From positions 1 through 16,071 of the forward strand of contig CAZZKG010000069.1 in the NCBI GenBank assembly GCA_964654825.1: 16,071 nucleotides of DNA, written 5' to 3'. The stretch's first letter is position 1. Each line of letters starts with the position of its first letter. Positions 1 to 5,759 of this stretch are shown here, in pieces. Under the pieces are notes generated by a model. That model searched no databases. It worked only from the letters and a program-made list of their open reading frames with translations, and had not been told where the DNA came from. The position numbers and the translations under genes are program-made. The DNA comes from CAZZKG01 sp964654825 (lineage in GTDB: Bacteria; Gemmatimonadota; CAZMKB01).

Positions 1-686
1 CCGTCGAATGATGTGCTCGAGCTCACCTCTCCATTGTACACCTTCGACTGGATCGGCTTGTCCCGGGGGAGCAGCAGCGTGTAGACTTTCTCGATGATGG
101 GGATGGTGGACTCGAACATCACGACGTCATAGAAGTGCCCCCGCATCGGCGGGATGTATTTTGAATCCTCTTCCTCCCCGGGGGTGTCATCGCGGAGGTA
201 TGCGATCATGAAGCCTTTCGTGTAGACGCGGTACTCGATCGCGTCACCCGGTTCGAGCCCGGAGAGTGCTGCGAGTTTCATCCTCGCGCCCCAGTAAATC
301 ATCCGCTGGGGCTGCGGGAGGTCCCTGATCGCCTCGTCACGTATCCTTTCGGTCTGCCCGTCCCTGCGGTGGATCACCAGGTCCTTCACCTCGATCGTGT
401 TAGATGCCGGGTCGTAGTCGAAGCGCATCGAGGCGTGATCGCTTGCGCCTTTCTCGGTCAGGAGCTTCACCAGGACATGCCTGGTCACGTGGCTGAGCCC
501 GCTCGGTTCGATCTCTGTCCGGGTGCTGTCATACACCGTGACCGAGGGCGCGTCCGGGTAGTCTTCGGTCGTGATCTGTCCGAGGAGGTCCCGGGTAGAA
601 TCTGCCCGAAGAGGGAAGGGGAGGAGGGATATGGCTGTGAGGAGTACCGCGGGAAGTATCCATTTTCTCTTCTGCGTGGTAAACAC
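1..686 (-). CDS. DUF3857-family exported protein, 5' part (C-terminus beyond window)
   Basis: The frame is open from a GTG codon at 684-686 to the window edge, giving 228 complete codons. An AAGGGGG Shine-Dalgarno stretch lies just upstream of the GTG. The N-terminus is a clear signal peptide: basic residues KRK near position 7-9, a hydrophobic core of Leu/Ala/Ile, and a cut probably after the LRA near residue 30. The mature part begins with DYPDAPSVTVYDST and continues with TRHVLVKLLTEKGASDHAS and VIHRRDGQTERI, the pattern of the DUF3857 domain that usually precedes a transglutaminase-like domain in periplasmic or envelope proteins. The transglutaminase part would lie beyond the left edge, so its presence cannot be verified. 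No enzymatic function is established for DUF3857 itself. The GTG start and signal peptide argue that this frame is the real gene; the shorter overlapping open frames at 485-729 are shadows. Confidence 0.8.
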   Translation of the reverse strand, partial: MFTTQKRKWILPAVLLTAISLLPFPLRADSTRDLLGQITTEDYPDAPSVTVYDSTRTEIEPSGLSHVTRHVLVKLLTEKGASDHASMRFDYDPASNTIEVKDLVIHRRDGQTERIRDEAIRDLPQPQRMIYWGARMKLAALSGLEPGDAIEYRVYTKGFMIAYLRDDTPGEEEDSKYIPPMRGHFYDVVMFESTIPIIEKVYTLLLPRDKPIQSKVYNGEVSSSTSFD

Positions 687-730
687 ATTGTCCCCCTTGG
701 AGAAAGCTTCCGTACTGTGTGTCACGCATA

Positions 731-757
731 ATTATGACGGCCCCAGGCCACTGTCAA
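731..757 (-). promoter_or_regulatory. Candidate sigma-70 promoter for the DUF3857 gene
   Basis: On the minus strand a perfect TTGACA (752-757) is followed 15 bases later by CATAAT (731-736), five of six matches to TATAAT. The spacer is two bases shorter than ideal. It lies about 45 bases upstream of the GTG start at 686, in the gap between that gene and the radical SAM gene, so the two genes need not share a transcript. Confidence 0.4.
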
Positions 758-781
758 GGGGATATACTGGTGATGCTATTA

Positions 782-1651
782 TCACAGACCCCGGAGGAAC
801 TCGGGTCGGAAGTCGTGGTTTGCGATAGCATCTTCGAGTTTGGCGAGCAGCCGCTCCCTGTCCCGGGGCAGTCTGCCTGCCAGCGGGACGTAGTTCGATG
901 CGTGGTTCGACCGGAAGACGGTCGCTTTCACATCGACGTTCTCGAGGAACAGGTGAAGCTCCCGGGCGAACTCCTCCGGGCCCGGCAGCTCGTATTCGCC
1001 CGATGCGAGCTTGTCGGCCAGCGGCGTGCCGGGGATCACCGTCACCGTCAGCGAGGAGAGGAAGTTCGGGTTCATCTCGGAGACGGCCCGGGCCGACTCT
1101 CTCGCGTGCTCTTCCCAGTACTTCCTGCCGCCGAGGCCGAGCAGGTAGATAACAGAGGATTTAAAGCCCGCACCCATCGCTTTCGTGACCGCGTCGATCA
1201 TCTCCCGGGCGGTCGAGCCCTTGTTGACCCACTCGAGGACCCGGTCCGATCCCGACTCGAGACCCAGGTAGAAGATCGTGAGCCTGTTTGATGCCAGCTC
1301 GCGGAGCTCTTCGTCTGATTTTCTCAGGATGTCCCTGGCGTTGGCGTAGACTCCGACGCGCTGAAGATGCGGGAAAGCGGTTCTGAGTGCTTCGAGTATC
1401 TGTAGCAGTCGGGGTGTCGGGAGGATCAGCGCGTTGCCGTCACACAGAAAGACGCGACGCACGTCGGGGCCGTAGTGACCCTTCGCCATCTCGATGTCCT
1501 CGAGCACCTCCTCGATGTCCCTCACCCGGAACCGCTTGTCCGGGTAACAGCCGCAGAAGGTGCACTTGTTGTGCGAGCAGCCCATCGTCACCTGGAGCAG
1601 GTATGAGCCGGCCTCCGACGGCGGCCTGAACACATTTCCTTCGTATCTCAT
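782..1651 (-). CDS. Radical SAM protein with CX4CX2C motif
   Basis: A 289-residue protein starting at ATG 1651, preceded by AAGGAT at a good distance. Near the N-terminus it has GCSHNKCTFCGCY: cysteines at 25, 30 and 33 can hold a [4Fe-4S] cluster with the spacing CX4CX2C, and a fourth cysteine sits at 35. The rest fits a radical SAM TIM-barrel: a FLCDGNALIL strand near residue 90, a YLGLESGSDRVL segment near 150 (the GLESG motif that contacts SAM) and VIPGTPL near 220. Small stand-alone proteins of this type, related to the COG1032/Elp3-like radical SAM group, are widespread in anaerobes and their substrate is generally unknown. There is no B12-binding domain or TRAM/SPASM extension visible. 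Its neighbours do not indicate a pathway. Membership of the superfamily is firm; the reaction is not known. Confidence 0.88.
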   Translation of the reverse strand: MRYEGNVFRPPSEAGSYLLQVTMGCSHNKCTFCGCYPDKRFRVRDIEEVLEDIEMAKGHYGPDVRRVFLCDGNALILPTPRLLQILEALRTAFPHLQRVGVYANARDILRKSDEELRELASNRLTIFYLGLESGSDRVLEWVNKGSTAREMIDAVTKAMGAGFKSSVIYLLGLGGRKYWEEHARESARAVSEMNPNFLSSLTVTVIPGTPLADKLASGEYELPGPEEFARELHLFLENVDVKATVFRSNHASNYVPLAGRLPRDRERLLAKLEDAIANHDFRPEFLRGL

Positions 1652-1692
1652 GGTATCCTTATTATAGAAGGTTTCCGTATAATGCTCTCTTC

Positions 1693-1721
1693 AGAATAAT
1701 AATCCCGACCCGGTTTTACAA
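1693..1721 (-). promoter_or_regulatory. Candidate promoter for the radical SAM gene
   Basis: On the minus strand TTGTAA (1716-1721) and TATTCT (1693-1698) are separated by 17 bases, each with four of six consensus matches. Transcription would start near 1686, about 35 bases before the ATG. A second A/T-rich TATAAT lies next to the ribosome binding site but has no matching -35 and would leave no leader. Confidence 0.3.
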
Positions 1722-1768
1722 GAGCCGGATTCGGGGACACCGGTCGAGGAGAAGGGGAGCGCGATAAT

Positions 1769-1799
1769 ATCCGGGTGGATCGATATCCACGCACCGGAT
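1769..1799 (-). terminator. Hairpin after the beta-propeller operon, possible terminator
   Basis: ATCCGG-GTGGAT and ATCCAC-(gca)-CCGGAT form two stacked 6-bp stems around a 4-base loop. Read on the minus strand it lies about 30 bases after the stop codon of the last operon gene and is followed by ATATTATC, which is only weakly U-rich. It is a good hairpin but a poor classical intrinsic terminator. Confidence 0.35.
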
Positions 1800-1822
1800 G
1801 TACCTGATTGTCTGAACGTACA

Positions 1823-1846
1823 GGTTTCAGGGAATCACCTGAAACC
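1823..1846 (-). repeat. Perfect 9-bp inverted repeat straddling the operon's last stop codon
   Basis: GGTTTCAGG (1823-1831) and CCTGAAACC (1838-1846) are exact inverted copies with a 6-base loop. The stop codon TGA (1827-1829) of the last beta-propeller gene lies inside the stem. There is no U-run, so this may be an mRNA 3'-end stabiliser or part of a factor-dependent end together with the hairpin at 1769-1799. Confidence 0.6.
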
Positions 1847-3158
1847 AGAAACTCCCGACCGTCCTCTTCCTGCTGTCCGCGTCCCTGACCGACGTGAAGA
1901 AGACGTACCTCCCCTCGGGAGCGGGGTCGGGGATCACACCTGTGAGATCGATACTCAAAAGCTCTCCCGGGTCGAGTGAGAGTGAAAACGGGCCGTGGAT
2001 CGGGTTCCCGGCGAACGGGACCCCTCCGGGGAGGATGAGGTAGGATGAAGCGATCACCGATGCGGGCTCGGCACCGACGTGCTCGATGTCTACCGAGTAG
2101 TCGAGTGTCTCTCCCCTGTGCACCAGCCGTTTTTCAGGCGTCGCGGTGACCTCGATCCAGGGATCCTCGTACACCGCCATCGCCGTCGGGCCCGATCCCA
2201 CCGTGATTTCCTCCACGGGTTCATCCGGCAGGTCGAACACCGATACGGTGTTGGCGGTGAGGCAGGCGACGTACACGTATCCCTCACCGTCAATGACGAT
2301 ATCCGTCGCCCCGGTCCCGGTCGTGAGCGGATCCCCTGAATCATGCATCACAACATTCGTCAGGCTGTTTGTGAGGTACACCTCGCCCGCATCGACCCAT
2401 CCTCCCGCTGCCGTGTAGATGAGGCCGGTGTTCGAAATCGCGGCCCGTCCGGGAGTGCCGCCGGTGGATATGCTGTCGGTGACCGTGAGCGTCAGCGGGT
2501 CGATGCAGTAGACCGAGCCCCAGGTGCTCCAGTAATCGCCGGTACACACGACATTGATCTCACCCTGCGGGTCCACGACGAGGTCCTGGGGATTGATCCC
2601 AACCGACACCGTCGCGACCAGGGTGTCCGCTCCGAGGTCGATGACCGACACCGTCCCCGGCTCGTAACCGCCGCTGGTGTAGCCGCTGTTTGCCACGTAC
2701 AGCCGGTCGCCCACGGCCAGGAGCCCTTCCGGCGCCGTACCGACACCGATCGATCCGACGACCGATCCAGAGTCAAGATCGACCGCTGAGACGCTGCCCG
2801 TCTCGAAGTTGGTGACATACAGCAGACCGTCCCCGTAAAAAGCCGCTGACCAGGGATTGTTACCCGTGCCGAGATCGATGACATCGGTGACTGAATCGGT
2901 TGTGAGGTCTATCACGGTGAGGTCCGCCGAACCGGAGTTGACGACGTAAGCCACATCACTCATTATCACAATGTCGTTGGGAAGATCACCGAGGGCGACG
3001 ATGTGGTCTGAGACGACTCCGTTTTCCAGGTCGACCTTCGAGAGCGTGCTTGAGAAACCGTTGACCACGTAAAGCGTCCTCCCTGCGTGGAGAGAAGTGC
3101 CGCCGAGAGTGATCGAAAGAATTGCAGCGCCGCACAGAATCCATTTTCTACTTTTCAT
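1827..3158 (-). CDS. Secreted seven-bladed YVTN beta-propeller protein with extra C-terminal domain
   Basis: The frame is open back to 3401, but the start is best placed at ATG 3156-3158. It follows an AGGGGG ribosome binding site and opens a signal peptide MKSRKWILCGAAILSITLGG ending near LHA at residue 25. The 443-residue product contains seven propeller repeats of the 40-residue YVTN type, with strand cores near residues 28-44 (LYVVNGFSSTLSKVDL), 70-85 (AYVVNSGSADLTVIDL), 113-128, 152-174, 200-220, 246-262 and 294-310. Residues from about 333 to 443 form a separate beta-rich domain (WIEVTATPEKRLVHRGETLDY...) like an Ig or CARDB-type module. It is a tandem paralogue of the propeller lipoprotein upstream, sharing NPW, NPQDL and VCTG/LCTG motifs at matching places, and starts 25 bases after it. 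As last gene of a cobalamin-riboswitch operon it is inferred to take part in B12 capture at the cell surface or in the periplasm; that role is not proven by the sequence. Confidence 0.85.
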   Translation of the reverse strand: MKSRKWILCGAAILSITLGGTSLHAGRTLYVVNGFSSTLSKVDLENGVVSDHIVALGDLPNDIVIMSDVAYVVNSGSADLTVIDLTTDSVTDVIDLGTGNNPWSAAFYGDGLLYVTNFETGSVSAVDLDSGSVVGSIGVGTAPEGLLAVGDRLYVANSGYTSGGYEPGTVSVIDLGADTLVATVSVGINPQDLVVDPQGEINVVCTGDYWSTWGSVYCIDPLTLTVTDSISTGGTPGRAAISNTGLIYTAAGGWVDAGEVYLTNSLTNVVMHDSGDPLTTGTGATDIVIDGEGYVYVACLTANTVSVFDLPDEPVEEITVGSGPTAMAVYEDPWIEVTATPEKRLVHRGETLDYSVDIEHVGAEPASVIASSYLILPGGVPFAGNPIHGPFSLSLDPGELLSIDLTGVIPDPAPEGRYVFFTSVRDADSRKRTVGSFWFQVIP

Positions 3159-3183
3159 GAGAACCCCCTGTATATTGAGTATT

Positions 3184-4218
3184 TCACCGTGATTCGAGCA
3201 GAAGAATCCGAACCGGCCCGTCTCCGACACCGAAGTGTGCACTGGCCACGCCTGTCTTCGGATCGAGCTCCACAACCCGGTCGTCGTCGAACTCGGCAAT
3301 ATAGAGCAATCCGGTACTGAAATCGTACGTGATGTCCATGAACCCGTCTCCTTCGAAAAGCGGAGAAGATGAGTCGAAGAGCACCTCACGTTCTGTCGCA
3401 TCGTATGCCGTCACACCTCCCCAGTACCCCGCCGCGTAGACGACACCGCCCTCGCCCTCGCAGAGAGCGGACGGCCGGCCTCCCAGGACCAGAGTGTCGA
3501 TGGGAGCCATACCCACCGGGTCGATGATGTGTACCTCTCCCTCCGCGGCCCCATCGTCCCCGGTGTAGGTGCCGGTGCAGAGCACGTGCAAGAGGCCCGC
3601 ATTGTCGACGAGCAGATCCTGCGGATTTTTTCCCACGTACGCCTCACCCCCGACGGCCCCGGTACCCGAATCGACCCGCACAACTCTTCCCCTGCCGAAG
3701 GTACCGTACCGGTAGGCGGTGTCCGTCACATACACCGCATCAGCGTGTACCAGAACCGCCTGAAGCGTCGTCCCGACGTGTATATACTCAGGTGTTCCAC
3801 CGCCCGCCTCCAGGTCGAACACGGCGAGTTCGCCTGTGAGAAAACTCGTGACCCAGAGTGTCCTGCCTGTCACCGCGCACTCCCAGGGGTTTTTCCCGAT
3901 ACCGACATCGAGCCGCTTCATCACCGTTTCGCTTTTCGTTTCGATCTCCATCACGTCGTTGTCGCCGGAATCGACTACGTAGATCCTGGCTTTCTCCTCC
4001 ACTCCCGCGATCCCGTTCGGCCACCTGCCGAGTCCCAGCACATTCGTCGAAACACTTCGATCGGTGAGGCTGATCGCCGAGAGCGTCTCCGAGAGCCCGT
4101 TGACGACATAGACGACCTTCCCGCCCGCGGGAAACCGGGTCCCCTCGACACCCTGCGGGTTTCGGCCGCAGCCGGCGGTGATAAAGATCGTAATCAGGAT
4201 AATAAACCTCTTTACCAT
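3184..4218 (-). CDS. BtuG-like seven-bladed beta-propeller lipoprotein
   Basis: Start at ATG 4216-4218, 8 bases after the stop of the preceding gene; the longer frame to 4305 would overlap that gene and lose the signal sequence. The 344-residue product begins MVKRFIILITIFITAGCGRN: a lipoprotein signal with Cys17 as the lipidation site (box TAGC, with Thr in place of the usual Leu at -3). Seven propeller blades are visible, with cores near residues 36-51 (VYVVNGLSETLSAISL), 79-93, 121-136, 162-183, 210-233, 260-273 and 305-320, filling the protein to its end. In Bacteroides the cobalamin receptor BtuB is paired with BtuG, also a seven-bladed propeller lipoprotein of YncE/YVTN type that binds B12 on the cell surface. 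Here the gene is third in a B12-riboswitch operon headed by a TonB receptor, so a BtuG-like role is a strong inference. A generic YVTN surface protein is the alternative. Confidence 0.82.
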   Translation of the reverse strand: MVKRFIILITIFITAGCGRNPQGVEGTRFPAGGKVVYVVNGLSETLSAISLTDRSVSTNVLGLGRWPNGIAGVEEKARIYVVDSGDNDVMEIETKSETVMKRLDVGIGKNPWECAVTGRTLWVTSFLTGELAVFDLEAGGGTPEYIHVGTTLQAVLVHADAVYVTDTAYRYGTFGRGRVVRVDSGTGAVGGEAYVGKNPQDLLVDNAGLLHVLCTGTYTGDDGAAEGEVHIIDPVGMAPIDTLVLGGRPSALCEGEGGVVYAAGYWGGVTAYDATEREVLFDSSSPLFEGDGFMDITYDFSTGLLYIAEFDDDRVVELDPKTGVASAHFGVGDGPVRILLLESR

Positions 4219-4226
4219 CACGGCAC

Positions 4227-5573
4227 TCACTTCTGATGGGTTATCTTCAGGCGGGATGAGCTCAAACCCGCGGTGATGTTGAGAAAATAGATCCCCGACG
4301 AGCACAGCTCACCGCGCTCATCTCTCCCGTCCCAGGCGACGCTGTGCACCCCTTTCGACACTGTTTCTTCCAGGAGGACTTTGACGAGCCTCCCCCTCAG
4401 GTCGAACGCCTGGACGGTAACGTCAGTTTCACCTTCCCAGGGTATCTCGAAGGAGACGGTGGTGCTCCCGTTGAACGGGTTCGGGTAGCAGGGCAGGGGA
4501 ACGGGTTTTTGCCTCACACCCTTTAACTCTTCATCGGCTATACCTGCCGGTATCGTGAGCTCCTTATCATACGGATCGAGCAGGTTCTCCCCCGCCCTAC
4601 TCCTGATGTACTGGCTCACGGAGAGGACCGGCGGCGGCCCGGTGTAATAGAGGGGCGACCTGAGGTGCAGCTCGATCGTCGTCTCGCCCGAGCGGACGAC
4701 CTGGTCCTCCTCGGTGAGCGGGACGCCATCGAGGGAGAAGAAGGATACGGGTATCTCCTGGCCCGTGTCGAGTGTCGATGAGAACCCTACTCGAATCACA
4801 TCGGCCTCGATGATCACGGCCGAGAGTACCGAGAAGGGTGACGCGGCGGAGGTCCAGTTGATGTGGCACACCGCGTCAAGGTCGAACCCCGCCTGCGGCG
4901 GCAGGTTGAGACCGGTGTCGGTTACAAGATCCCCGTCCCCGTCATAGGTGTCCGTGCCGGTGTCGATGATCCTCACGAACCGCGCATTCGCCAGGCCCAC
5001 CGTCTCCAGGTCGAACTGGTCCCCGCCGGAGAGGGTCGGGTCTGTCGGGTCAGGCACTCCGTTGTTACTCATCACCGGGTCGATGCCGGCCAGGCCGGTG
5101 TAGCGGTGCGGGTTCCCCGGAGGTGTGATCTCCGGGTTTATGTCGAACGGGAACCGGACGTACTCGACCCCGTCCGTGCTGACCTCGATGATCGCCGTCT
5201 CGATGTAGCGGTCGAGTGAATCACCCGAGACGAAAAACGGATTCTCGAACACGGTGAAGTCGGGGCCCGGTCCGTCGACGATGATGTCATCCTCGAAGAC
5301 GACGGTGATCTCTCCTGAGGACCCGAGGCTCACGACATCGAGCGACCCTTCCAGGTCACCCGCCCCTCGGGGGACGCCGAGGACGATCCCGGGGAGGGAG
5401 TCGGCGCCGAACCCGCCGTTTGTCCCCTGGACGTACGAGAGAACCGAATCGGCCCCGGGGCTCTGGGCATACAGGTGGGAGAAAATGAGGGACCCGGAAA
5501 TAAGATACGCGCAACATGTCACAACGGCAGTCGCCGCACATCCTTTCCGGTACCGCGTCGACCATGAGAGCAT
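4227..5573 (-). CDS. Exported surface protein with LIC_13355-like domain and C-terminal FlgD/T9SS-type sorting domain
   Basis: Frame open from 5723, but ATG 5571-5573 is preferred: it starts a signal peptide (MLSWSTRYRKG, hydrophobic AVVTCCAYLISGSLIF, cut after YAQ), whereas residues added by the ATG at 5723 use AT-rich codons unlike the gene body. Against this, 5723 has a better ribosome binding site (AAAGGA) and lies 13 bases after the receptor stop. The 448-residue product has an N-terminal domain with SLDVVSLGSSGEITVVFED, DGPGPDFTVFENPF, EVSTDGVEYVRFP and FDLETVGLANARFVRI, the pattern of LIC_13355-like cell-surface proteins, and an aspartate-rich stretch DTYDGDGDLVTDTG that could bind calcium. 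The C-terminal ~85 residues (CYPNPFNGSTTVSFEIP ... DLRGRLVK ... SSGIYFLNITAG) match the FlgD-Ig/type IX secretion-type sorting module. Such proteins are surface-displayed or secreted; no enzymatic motif is seen. Operon position suggests an accessory role in cobalamin capture. Confidence 0.78.
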   Translation of the reverse strand: MLSWSTRYRKGCAATAVVTCCAYLISGSLIFSHLYAQSPGADSVLSYVQGTNGGFGADSLPGIVLGVPRGAGDLEGSLDVVSLGSSGEITVVFEDDIIVDGPGPDFTVFENPFFVSGDSLDRYIETAIIEVSTDGVEYVRFPFDINPEITPPGNPHRYTGLAGIDPVMSNNGVPDPTDPTLSGGDQFDLETVGLANARFVRIIDTGTDTYDGDGDLVTDTGLNLPPQAGFDLDAVCHINWTSAASPFSVLSAVIIEADVIRVGFSSTLDTGQEIPVSFFSLDGVPLTEEDQVVRSGETTIELHLRSPLYYTGPPPVLSVSQYIRSRAGENLLDPYDKELTIPAGIADEELKGVRQKPVPLPCYPNPFNGSTTVSFEIPWEGETDVTVQAFDLRGRLVKVLLEETVSKGVHSVAWDGRDERGELCSSGIYFLNITAGLSSSRLKITHQK

Positions 5574-5682
5574 TCGTCTTAAAACCACACATCCACTGAC
5601 CCCGGTGGCGTTGACCGGTCGTCGCGGACGTAGAAACCGACCGGAAACAGGTGGAAATATGGTCGCATTCCCAGGCCCGGCC

Positions 5683-5759
5683 GAATGCTTCTTACTATAA
5701 GTATCACCTTTTATATTATTCATTTACGAATTTCCTTTAAAGTTGTCCATGAAGCATTC
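5683..5759. repeat. Inverted repeat bounding an AT-rich intercistronic segment
   Basis: GAATGCTTC (5683-5691) and GAAGCATTC (5751-5759) are perfect 9-bp inverted copies 59 bases apart, one arm inside the last codons of the TonB receptor gene. The segment between is markedly AT-rich for this GC-rich window and contains the AAAGGA site and ATG at 5721-5723. It could fold as a long-range intercistronic hairpin or mark an internal control point; chance cannot be excluded. Confidence 0.4.

Noticed and set aside
3159..3401. Upstream extension of the second propeller gene to 3401
   Set aside because: It overlaps the preceding propeller gene and would bury a clear signal peptide that starts at 3158 behind a good ribosome binding site.
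4219..4305. Upstream extension of the propeller lipoprotein to 4305
   Set aside because: It overlaps the end of the surface protein gene and would place the lipoprotein signal 29 residues from the N-terminus.
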